A stretch of 42,318 nucleotides of DNA from a virus. The position numbers were made by a program, and so were the translations under genes. This document shows positions 12,042-18,287 of the stretch, piece after piece. The DNA lies in IMG/VR virus record IMGVR_UViG_3300032275_000008, positions 1-42,318 of that record; one strand, given 5' to 3'. Under the pieces are notes generated by a model. That model was not told where the DNA came from, did not search any database, and saw only the letters and a program-made list of their open reading frames with translations. Numbering within the stretch: position 1 is the stretch's first letter; each line of letters opens with the position of its first letter.

Positions 12042-12206
12042 TTAAAGTTGAATAAAAGTGAACCAACTAATCAGCGTGAACGCACCCACAGCCATGATTA
12101 AAATTGATTTTAGAAGCTGGCGGACATCGTTAGAGTCTTTTGCAAATATTTGTCGATGAATTGGAAAGGTGACATTTCTTACCTGCTTAAATAATGTTTT
12201 AAAAAT
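12042..12206 (-). CDS. Possible small membrane protein with unusual start
   Basis: An open frame ending at 12042 would encode a basic N-terminus (KTLFKQVRNVTFPIHRQIFA) and one membrane helix (SILIMAVGAFTLISWFTFI), a sensible small membrane protein. It lacks an ATG, GTG or TTG; the only candidate near the 5' end is ATT at 12206, which overlaps the upstream gene. Either the start is ATT or the frame is a remnant. Confidence 0.3.
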   Translation of the reverse strand: MFKTLFKQVRNVTFPIHRQIFAKDSNDVRQLLKSILIMAVGAFTLISWFTFIQL

Positions 12207-12423
12207 TGTCGTATCGACCTAAAATAGATTTGTAAATTGCCTCAACATCATCATCTAAATGATGACCGTCTTGTGCCGCTTCGTTGTAAAGAGTCTCGAT
12301 TTCTTTACTAAGTTGCTTTTGTGCTTCGCCTTCAGGTGCGGTGTGGATTTGGTAGATGTCAATTTCACCGTCGAGCATTTGGTTGATTAGTAGAACTTGT
12401 TTAAATGGTTGGTCATTTATCAT
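12199..12423 (-). CDS. Hypothetical acidic protein (74 aa)
   Basis: MINDQPFKQVLLINQMLDGE onward, then helices rich in Glu and Asp (AQDGHHLDDDVEAIYKSILG). The ATG overlaps the TGA of the YopX-family gene as ATGA. No family recognised. Confidence 0.6.
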   Translation of the reverse strand: MINDQPFKQVLLINQMLDGEIDIYQIHTAPEGEAQKQLSKEIETLYNEAAQDGHHLDDDVEAIYKSILGRYDNF

Positions 12424-12779
12424 AAAGAATCCTCCAATAATTCAGGGTTTTCGTAGATGTTGCCGATTACCTCATAACCTTCACAAACATCATAAAGAGA
12501 ATGACTGTCACAAATTTCATCACCGCGATGATAATAACGGAATCCACCGCGATCAAATGCAACAATAAGATTTGAATAGCCTTCTGCCGCCAAAACATCG
12601 CCTTCGTAAATTTCATTTCTATTTTTATCTTTTAAGCCAGTGTATTGCATTAATTCTAATTCCCCAATCGGATCGTTTCCCTCGATGGTGTATAGTCTGC
12701 CATTTGCCCCGCCGTGAGCATAACTCTTAATCATGTTTTTGTTTTGCTTATCCCAAGCTCTAAATTTTATTTTTCTCAT
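12420..12779 (-). CDS. YopX-family phage protein
   Basis: A 119-aa protein of the YopX family, recognised by the opening KIKFRAWDKQNKNMI, the central LMQYTGLKDKNRNEIYEGDV and the final YEVIGNIYENPELL. These proteins are common in phages of many hosts and fold as a small beta-barrel; their function is not known. It lies in the string of small early genes right behind the early promoter, so it is probably made soon after infection. Confidence 0.9.
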   Translation of the reverse strand: MRKIKFRAWDKQNKNMIKSYAHGGANGRLYTIEGNDPIGELELMQYTGLKDKNRNEIYEGDVLAAEGYSNLIVAFDRGGFRYYHRGDEICDSHSLYDVCEGYEVIGNIYENPELLEDSL

Positions 12780-12791
12780 TTTTTATCTCCT

Positions 12792-13028
12792 TTAGTTAAT
12801 TTTTCTTAAAAGAACTTTTTTGTTTTTAATGTCCCAGATTGGGTGATTGAATTTAAACACTTCACCGTTTTTAGAAAAGCGTGGGTTGCCATGTTCATTT
12901 TTAAACTCAGCGAAACCTTTTTCTTTTAAACAATCTGAAGCGCAAACATGCGAACCAGATGAAATTTGAATTAACTCTAACGCTAAGTCAGCTTCGCTCA
13001 TTTTTGTTACGCTTTGAAATTCTTTCAT
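12792..13028 (-). CDS. Hypothetical protein (78 aa)
   Basis: Start at 13028 (MKEFQSVTKMSEADLALELI) is chosen for the GAGGG eight bases upstream. The C-terminal half (FSKNGEVFKFNHPIWDIKNK) is beta-rich. CASDC is a Cys pair with no second pair. No family recognised. Confidence 0.55.
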   Translation of the reverse strand: MKEFQSVTKMSEADLALELIQISSGSHVCASDCLKEKGFAEFKNEHGNPRFSKNGEVFKFNHPIWDIKNKKVLLRKIN

Positions 13029-13043
13029 TTTTATTGCCCTCAT

Positions 13044-13520
13044 TTAGTTGATTTGAGTTTTTAATTTGTTGAAACAAGCAGCGAAAGCCACACGTTCAGG
13101 AGTGCCTGCATCTGGAACATAAGAGCAAAGAAGTTTGTTTTTCTCCCAGATAATTCTGCCACGTCCGCCATCTTTTACAAAAAAACGGTTAGGGAATTTG
13201 CGCCATTGGGTTATTTCACCAGTTTCTAAAGCATCCAAAAAAGGTTTTGGTAAATCTTTCAAAACGCTTTGGCAGTCAAGGATCTTGCCTTGTTCAAATT
13301 CAATTGCTGCTTTGGTTTTCTCGATTTCTTTTTGCTGATTTCTGATTGAATCGTTTTGTGATTCCCAACGGTTAAGAGTTGCCTGCCCGTTTCTTTTGTC
13401 ATTCATTGGCTGACCGTTACCACGTTTTACGTCCGCAAAATGATTGTCGAATTTTTGATTCAATACTGCTTCTTTTTTTAAAAGAGAGTTTTGCAAAATT
13501 TCTAATCTTTTTGTTTTCAT
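13044..13520 (-). CDS. Conserved phage protein of unknown function (158 aa)
   Basis: A protein type seen in many phages: a basic N-terminal helix (KRLEILQNSLLKKEAVLNQK), then GNGQPMNDKRNGQATLNRW, a long helix (NQQKEIEKTKAAIEFEQG) and a mixed C-terminus (WRKFPNRFFVKDGGRGRIIW). No catalytic motif is visible. It is the second gene behind the early promoter and carries GAGGG before the ATG. A DNA- or RNA-binding role would suit the charge but is not shown. Confidence 0.65.
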   Translation of the reverse strand: MKTKRLEILQNSLLKKEAVLNQKFDNHFADVKRGNGQPMNDKRNGQATLNRWESQNDSIRNQQKEIEKTKAAIEFEQGKILDCQSVLKDLPKPFLDALETGEITQWRKFPNRFFVKDGGRGRIIWEKNKLLCSYVPDAGTPERVAFAACFNKLKTQIN

Positions 13521-13544
13521 TTTCTCGCCCTCATTTGTTATTAA

Positions 13545-13751
13545 TTAAAGAGCAAGAAATTTCACTTGCTCTTGGATTGAAAGTTTGTCGAATTTTTTGA
13601 ATTTGTTGATAACTTCTGAAAGTTCAGAAAGACCGTCAATTGTTTCAATTTTTAAAGTTTGAAGATTTTTAGTGAAATTAACGATTAAATAATTTTTGCG
13701 GATGAATGAAAGAAGTTCGTTATTTGAGATGTTTAAGATTAAAGTTTTCAT
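13545..13751 (-). CDS. First early gene, hypothetical (68 aa)
   Basis: MKTLILNISNNELLSFIRKN onward, mixed alpha/beta with a lysine-rich C-terminal helix (FKKFDKLSIQEQVKFLAL). It is the promoter-proximal gene of the leftward operon, about 40 bases from the predicted start of transcription, hence likely among the first proteins made. CAGGT precedes the ATG. Family unknown. Confidence 0.6.
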   Translation of the reverse strand: MKTLILNISNNELLSFIRKNYLIVNFTKNLQTLKIETIDGLSELSEVINKFKKFDKLSIQEQVKFLAL

Positions 13752-13799
13752 TTTGTTACCTGATTAATTTTGTTTCGATTTGTTTTTTGGTGTGACATC

Positions 13800-13828
13800 A
13801 TCTTATGAGCCATGATTTTAATTGTAAA
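13800..13828 (-). promoter_or_regulatory. Main leftward early promoter
   Basis: On the minus strand TTTACA (13828-13823), exactly 17 bases, then TAAGAT (13805-13800): 5/6 and 4/6 matches to the sigma70 consensus. Transcription would start near 13793 and enter the gene at 13545-13751. This fits a promoter read by the host polymerase on entry. Confidence 0.7.
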
Positions 13829-13859
13829 GCGATTATTTAAAAGAATATGCAAATAAATT

Positions 13860-14060
13860 AGAGACTAGAGCCAGAAGGGTTGAGGGGGTATTTTGAGGGA
13901 AAGGCTTAAAAATAAATGAAAAAAGATTCGGGCTAAGTTCAGTTATTAAGGATTGCTTAAGTACTGAAAATGTATGTACAAAGTAAATATGGTGTAAATA
14001 CTTTAGACACTAGAGAGAAAAGGGTTGAAGAATAAAATTGTGTGTTTTATAGTTGGGGCG
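13860..14060. promoter_or_regulatory. Control region between early and late blocks
   Basis: The 336 bases from 13752 to 14087 hold no gene. Besides the two promoters they contain an imperfect 22-bp direct repeat (ACTAGAG..AGGGTTGA type, 13864-13885 and 14009-14030, 18 of 22 identical), the dyad TGTATGTACA at 13971-13980, and a close direct repeat GTAAATA at 13983-13989 and 13994-14000. The second copy of the 22-mer contains the -35 of the late promoter. These are likely operator sites, perhaps for the XRE regulator or an unidentified activator. Confidence 0.55.
14025..14053 (+). promoter_or_regulatory. Main rightward late promoter
   Basis: TTGAAG (14025-14030), a 17-base spacer, and TATAGT (14048-14053): 4/6 and 5/6 matches to sigma70 consensus. 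Transcription would begin near 14060 and reach the first late gene at 14088. Confidence 0.65.
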
Positions 14061-14087
14061 AGGATTTAATTTAATGAATGAGGGGAA

Positions 14088-14309
14088 ATGAAAGAAGGGG
14101 AATTGTTCTTTACTAAAAGCGGGAACTTAATGAGACACATGAATATTGATTACGATTCGGGCAAAGTTAAATTTTCCGGAGCATTTCCGGCAATCGGATT
14201 ATTAAACTGGGTTGCTATGAGGCCATTTACTACAGAAGAAAGAAAAGAAATTACAGACCGCCTCATCGTAGAAAATGGATTAATTGCGCCGGATAATATA
14301 ACTTATTAA
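14088..14309 (+). CDS. First late-block gene, hypothetical (73 aa)
   Basis: MKEGELFFTKSGNLMRHMNI onward, a small alpha/beta protein without recognised motif. GAGGGGAA directly precedes the ATG. As the promoter-proximal gene of the rightward block it might act early in the switch to late expression, but the sequence does not show this. Confidence 0.6.
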   Translation: MKEGELFFTKSGNLMRHMNIDYDSGKVKFSGAFPAIGLLNWVAMRPFTTEERKEITDRLIVENGLIAPDNITY

Positions 14310-14321
14310 TTTGAGGGGAAA

Positions 14322-14510
14322 ATGACTAAAGAAGAAAAGATTAAATTTAGAGATGAATGCGCTATTAAAGCGATGAATCTTTTAGAACGACATAATTGCA
14401 CCAGCGGCGAGAGTGATGCGTACAGAGTAAACAAGATTGCCGTGCTGGCTTTTGCCTTAGCTGACGCTATGCTAGAAGAAAAGAAGAAGAGAGATGAAAA
14501 GCTATCTTAA
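14322..14510 (+). CDS. Hypothetical helical protein (62 aa)
   Basis: MTKEEKIKFRDECAIKAMNL and AVLAFALADAMLEEKKKRDE suggest two amphipathic helices. GAGGGGAAA precedes the ATG and the end overlaps the HNH/Ref-like gene by 17 bases. Function unknown. Confidence 0.6.
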   Translation: MTKEEKIKFRDECAIKAMNLLERHNCTSGESDAYRVNKIAVLAFALADAMLEEKKKRDEKLS

Positions 14511-14820
14511 GGCACCCAAAGAACTAAGAAACGGATTTAAGGACAAGGAGAGATTGGCTAAGATTCATTCGCTCCCGTGCGTTGTTTGTTTTACAAAAGG
14601 AATAGAACAGAAGACAAAAACAATCGCCCATCATTCTATTGGTGGAGGCTTAGGACTAAAGGTAAGTGATCTAAAAACCTGCGCCCTTTGCGATTGGCAT
14701 CACACAAGAGGGGGAAAAGGCGAGGCAATACACGAAACGCCCTTGCATGAGTGGGAAAGTAAGTTTTGGAGACAAGATGAATTGATTGAACTAACTAACA
14801 AAATGCTAGAAAGCGCTTGA
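14494..14820 (+). CDS. HNH/Ref-like (DUF968-type) nuclease candidate
   Basis: A 108-aa protein with CVVC near residue 29-32, AHHSIGGGLGLKVSDLKT, then CALCDWHHTRGGKGEAIHE. Two Cys-x2-Cys pairs and the clustered histidines match the zinc-bound ββα-metal nuclease core of DUF968/Ref-type phage proteins (P1 Ref is a RecA-dependent nuclease). Many phages place an HNH protein just before the terminase genes, where it assists packaging, and this position fits. No activity can be proven from sequence. Confidence 0.7.
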   Translation: MKSYLKAPKELRNGFKDKERLAKIHSLPCVVCFTKGIEQKTKTIAHHSIGGGLGLKVSDLKTCALCDWHHTRGGKGEAIHETPLHEWESKFWRQDELIELTNKMLESA

Positions 14821-14844
14821 CTTTAAGAACGAATCACTTGACAA

Positions 14845-15033
14845 ATGCCCCGCGTGAAAAAATACAATGTGCTAAGCATAAAAAAAAGGCACAAGAAAGC
14901 TGAGAAGCTAGCTCTTAAAGAACTGGCAAGATTAAGCTTTGAGATTGCTATGAGTAAGTTAAATGATTCTCAAAAGAGTGACTTTACTAAAGAGAGAATC
15001 AATCCAAATTTAATTAAAGATTTTTTAGAATGA
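14845..15033 (+). CDS. Hypothetical basic protein (62 aa)
   Basis: MPRVKKYNVLSIKKRHKKAE and following helices; strongly basic N-terminus and a polar C-terminus (KERINPNLIKDFLE). The stop overlaps the start of the small terminase gene by ATGA. DNA contact is plausible from charge only. Confidence 0.55.
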   Translation: MPRVKKYNVLSIKKRHKKAEKLALKELARLSFEIAMSKLNDSQKSDFTKERINPNLIKDFLE

Positions 15034-15455
15034 AGAAAGAGGGAAAGAAAACAAGCGCAGAGAAGTTGCACGAGAGAGCAAGCGAAGTAATTGATATGCT
15101 TGAAAATGATGTGAACTATAGGAACATTGCACAGAAGATTGGAGTTGATTTAGCTGATGTGAGTAATTTCGTTAATCATTCTCAACATTCCGTGCGCGCA
15201 CGCGAAGCGTTACAAAACAGCGCAGATAGAGCCTTCGACAAAGCAGAAGAAGCAATACTTGAGATTCAAGACGATGCAACACAAGCAGCGGTTGCAAGAC
15301 AGAAAGAGCTTGCCCATCACTTCAGAAGAAAGGCCGCAGTTAAGAATAAAAACAAGTTTAGCGATTCACACAAGATTCAAGCTGAGATCAAAGACACAAG
15401 CGCAACCAGCTCTTGGCTCGGTGAAGTGTTAAGCGAGATTGATAATAATAAATAA
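15030..15455 (+). CDS. Terminase small subunit candidate
   Basis: A 141-aa protein with an N-terminal helix-turn-helix-like part (NDVNYRNIAQKIGVDLADVS) and a helical middle (AREALQNSADRAFDKAEEAI, then ARQKELAHHFRRKAAVKNKN), the pattern of phage small terminase proteins that recognise packaging DNA and end in ...KKYGD-like segments. It lies one gene before the large subunit. The label rests on architecture and position, not on a catalytic motif. Confidence 0.75.
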   Translation: MKKEGKKTSAEKLHERASEVIDMLENDVNYRNIAQKIGVDLADVSNFVNHSQHSVRAREALQNSADRAFDKAEEAILEIQDDATQAAVARQKELAHHFRRKAAVKNKNKFSDSHKIQAEIKDTSATSSWLGEVLSEIDNNK

Positions 15456-15473
15456 TTTTAATAATTTGAGTAA

Positions 15474-15812
15474 ATGAAAATAGAAATGGAAGATCTTTTG
15501 TCTAAAGACAAGAAGCGTGCATTGAAGATATTGAGACAGTTGGTGACTGACGAATCACTATCTTGCGAGATAAAAGTAAGCAGCATCGGGAATGTTTATC
15601 GTCAAAAGGAATCAGGTAAAGTTTTTTATAGCATCGGTCATTGCGATGATTCAAGGCCGTTGACCGAGATTATAGACTTAGAACTAGAACTGCAGCAATT
15701 GGCTGGACTTTATCTATTCAAGCACCCCCGCAACGATTTTAGAATTCATGACAGGGATTTGAAGAAGGAATTTGAAGAAATACAAAATCCTTATTTTAAA
15801 ATTGACCGGTAA
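15474..15812 (+). CDS. Hypothetical protein between terminase subunits (112 aa)
   Basis: MKIEMEDLLSKDKKRALKIL, then beta segments (EIKVSSIGNVYRQKESGKVF) and a charged end (HDRDLKKEFEEIQNPYFKID). The start codon is part of a TTGAGTAAATG sequence that recurs in the late region. Its stop is directly before the terminase ATG, so translation is coupled. Function unknown. Confidence 0.6.
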   Translation: MKIEMEDLLSKDKKRALKILRQLVTDESLSCEIKVSSIGNVYRQKESGKVFYSIGHCDDSRPLTEIIDLELELQQLAGLYLFKHPRNDFRIHDRDLKKEFEEIQNPYFKIDR

Positions 15813-17348
15813 ATGAAGCATAGCACTCAAGCATTAGATCAGTTTAAAAAGAACATTGCTGACAAAGCTTGGCGCATGTCAAATTTGTATTATTGCAAAG
15901 ATGAAAACGGCAAAGAGTTTAAGTTTATCTGCAACGAAGCACAAAGCGAATTAATAGAAGAGAAGCACCCGCTCAATATTGTGTTGAAAGCTCGTCAGAT
16001 GGGTATCACAACATTCTACTGCATCAACTTCTTAGATGATTGCTTGTTCAACTCAAACATCACAGCGGTTCTGATTGGTGATGATTTAGAAGATGCGAAG
16101 AAGCTACTTAGAGATAAAGTTCGTTATGCTTACGATCGCTTGCCGCTTGAGATAAGAGAGCATCGCAAGCTTGTGACTGATTCAACTGAAATCATGCGCT
16201 TTAGCAATGGTTCTTCTTATTCTGTCACCACTTCTGCACGTTCAGGCACAGTTCAAAGATTACACATCACAGAGTTTGGTAAGATTTGCAGGAAGTCACC
16301 AGATAAAGCTGAAGAAATCATGTCTGGTTCACTTAACACAGTTCATCAAGGCCAACAGATTGTAATTGAATCAACAGCGCAAGGCGCAAGCGGACACTTC
16401 TTTACCCTGTGTGATGTTGCAGAAAGAAAGATGAGAATGAAAGAAGAACTGACGCCGCTCGACTGGAAGTTTCATTTCTTCGGATGGTGGAAAGACAGAA
16501 AGTATCAGATGGTTGCTGACTATCACTTTAACGACAAGCAAAACGATTACTTTTTAGAGCTTGATAAGGAAGGGATTGAACTCACCAAGCAGCAAAAGAC
16601 TTGGTATTGTAAGAAAGAAGAAACTCAAGGCGATCTAATGAAGCAAGAGTTTCCAAGCAACAGCAAAGAAGCTTTCCAAAAGGCTATTATTGGCGCTTAC
16701 TGGTCAAAGGAACTAATAACAGCGGAGAATGACGGAAGGATTGGCAGAGTGAGAGTTGATATTGATTTGCCTATTCATACAGCTTGGGATTTAGGGATTA
16801 ACGACACAACTTGTATTTGGTTCTATCAGAAGAAAGGCTTTGATTTTACTCTGGTCGACTATTACGAGATGTGCGAAGAGCCATTGCCGCACTACTTCAA
16901 GATCCTGAAAGAGAAAGGGTACAACTACGGCTATCACTTCGCACCGCATGACATCAACAAGAGAAGTTATTACGATGGAAAGGACGGCCTAGAGATTGCT
17001 AGAAACTTTGGCTTTAAGTTTGAAAGAATTGTAAGAGCGCAGAACAAAATGGATTCAATTAATCAAGCTCGGTCAATTATAAACCGTTGCTGGTTCGATC
17101 AAAAGAAGTGTGAGATTGGTATTGGAAGACTGAGAGAATACAGAAAGAAGTTTAATGAAAAGCTTGGCTCATTCTCTGACCAACCTCTGCATGATATTAA
17201 CTCAAACGGGGCTGATGCTTTCCAAACGTTTGCTGCTTCGGTTCATAAGTTAGAGACTAACCTAACGAACCAAGACAATTACGTTGATGAGTACGCTTAC
17301 GAAGAGTTCTTAAACGCGAGCAATCGCAATTCGATCACTGGATACTAA
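15813..17348 (+). CDS. terL: Terminase large subunit (packaging ATPase/nuclease)
   Basis: A 511-aa TerL, full length for the family. The ATPase half shows a Walker A-type KARQMGITT (59-67), the Walker B region LHITEFGK (150-157) with its glutamate, and the coupling motif IESTAQG (185-191). The nuclease half has the RNase H-like acidic motifs WDLGINDTT (325-333), FAPHD (376-380) and a final Asp in SNGADAFQTF. It cuts concatemeric DNA and pumps it into the prohead through the portal at 18285-20465. Confidence 0.93.
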   Translation: MKHSTQALDQFKKNIADKAWRMSNLYYCKDENGKEFKFICNEAQSELIEEKHPLNIVLKARQMGITTFYCINFLDDCLFNSNITAVLIGDDLEDAKKLLRDKVRYAYDRLPLEIREHRKLVTDSTEIMRFSNGSSYSVTTSARSGTVQRLHITEFGKICRKSPDKAEEIMSGSLNTVHQGQQIVIESTAQGASGHFFTLCDVAERKMRMKEELTPLDWKFHFFGWWKDRKYQMVADYHFNDKQNDYFLELDKEGIELTKQQKTWYCKKEETQGDLMKQEFPSNSKEAFQKAIIGAYWSKELITAENDGRIGRVRVDIDLPIHTAWDLGINDTTCIWFYQKKGFDFTLVDYYEMCEEPLPHYFKILKEKGYNYGYHFAPHDINKRSYYDGKDGLEIARNFGFKFERIVRAQNKMDSINQARSIINRCWFDQKKCEIGIGRLREYRKKFNEKLGSFSDQPLHDINSNGADAFQTFAASVHKLETNLTNQDNYVDEYAYEEFLNASNRNSITGY

Positions 17349-17364
17349 TTTAATTTTTGAGAAA

Positions 17365-17748
17365 ATGAGAGAGCTACACGAGAAGCCAGTTTCAGGGGCT
17401 GTAATTTACGATACTATCCCCCTTCATAAGAGAACAAAAACTTTCTGGCGTTTTTTAGTATTGCACAACTCTTGGACTTATTTAAGAGACAGAAAGCAAG
17501 GTGGAACTAATGGCACGCAATGGGCTGGCAAATATGAATATCTTGGTGGAGAGTCAATTAAATTTGATTACATCCAAATCCTGAGAAACATAAGGTATTG
17601 CAGAGAGAACAGATACAATCGGTTTCAAAACCATCCTGAAAACGCAGTTCATATAAGCAATTTGCAATGGAGGTTAAATCTCTTTAAGAGAGGTTTATAC
17701 AATCCAAAGACTATCGATAAAATTCTTCTAAAACAAGCGGGGTATTAA
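17365..17748 (+). CDS. Hypothetical basic protein (127 aa)
   Basis: A Lys/Arg/Tyr/Trp-rich protein (FWRFLVLHNSWTYLRDRKQG; ILRNIRYCRENRYNRFQNHP) of unknown family. It ends one base before the next gene. Its charge suggests nucleic-acid contact. No nuclease motif is evident. Confidence 0.55.
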   Translation: MRELHEKPVSGAVIYDTIPLHKRTKTFWRFLVLHNSWTYLRDRKQGGTNGTQWAGKYEYLGGESIKFDYIQILRNIRYCRENRYNRFQNHPENAVHISNLQWRLNLFKRGLYNPKTIDKILLKQAGY

Positions 17749-17970
17749 ATGAAATATACAATAGACGATTCGGGCAAAGTTAGAGTTACGTTTAGAATTG
17801 GAGACAGGAAAACCAGCTACACTACTTGCCAAGAGTTCAACTATGAAGTTGATCTCGACAGCGAACAGAAGGAAATCTTGAGCAAGATTATCATGACTAA
17901 TTTGCAAAAGTTAAACATTCCTAACGAGGATATAAACAGAATAATTTCCAAGGGGTTAAATGATTTGTAA
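17749..17970 (+). CDS. Hypothetical protein (73 aa)
   Basis: MKYTIDDSGKVRVTFRIGDR followed by beta and helical parts. It starts directly after the preceding stop and overlaps the next gene by 11 bases. GGGGT before the ATG may be the ribosome site. No family recognised. Confidence 0.55.
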   Translation: MKYTIDDSGKVRVTFRIGDRKTSYTTCQEFNYEVDLDSEQKEILSKIIMTNLQKLNIPNEDINRIISKGLNDL

Positions 17971-18226
17971 ACATTGCTATGAGGTATTCTGCGACAACAC
18001 GTTCGGCAAGATGGCAACATTTGAAACAGAAGAAGAAAGACAGCGTTATTATGACACTCGAAAAGTTATTCACAATGGCAAAGAATTAAACTTTGTGAAG
18101 ATGCAACGCAACATGAGCCAAGAAGAATTTGATAGAATCAAGCAAACTAAACAAAGCTCTTTTTTTCTTGTGCTGGCTCGGAACTACAAAGACAATTTAG
18201 GTTTTTCTAAAATAGAATATCTGTAA
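17960..18226 (+). CDS. Hypothetical protein (88 aa)
   Basis: MICKHCYEVFCDNTFGKMAT has one Cys-x2-Cys pair plus a further Cys, then a helical charged part (EEERQRYYDTRKVIHNGKEL). AAGGGG precedes the ATG. Metal binding is possible with the third Cys and a His but uncertain. Last gene before the portal promoter region. Confidence 0.55.
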   Translation: MICKHCYEVFCDNTFGKMATFETEEERQRYYDTRKVIHNGKELNFVKMQRNMSQEEFDRIKQTKQSSFFLVLARNYKDNLGFSKIEYL

Positions 18227-18235
18227 GAAATAAAA

Positions 18236-18287
18236 CGCTTGCAATTAAAAAACAGTAATCTAACAATCAACCAACCTTGAGTAAATG
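18236..18287 (+). promoter_or_regulatory. Possible promoter before the portal gene
   Basis: CGCTTGCAA (18236-18244) opens the 58-base gap upstream of the portal gene; TTGCAA, 16 bases and TAACAA (18261-18266) resemble a weak sigma70 promoter. The same CGCTTGCAA stands at 25827-25835 before another late segment. The gap ends with TTGAGTAAATG, which includes the portal start codon. Confidence 0.4.

Noticed and set aside
17365-17748. HNH homing endonuclease
   Set aside because: No paired cysteines or HNH-type histidine-asparagine-histidine spacing; left as hypothetical.
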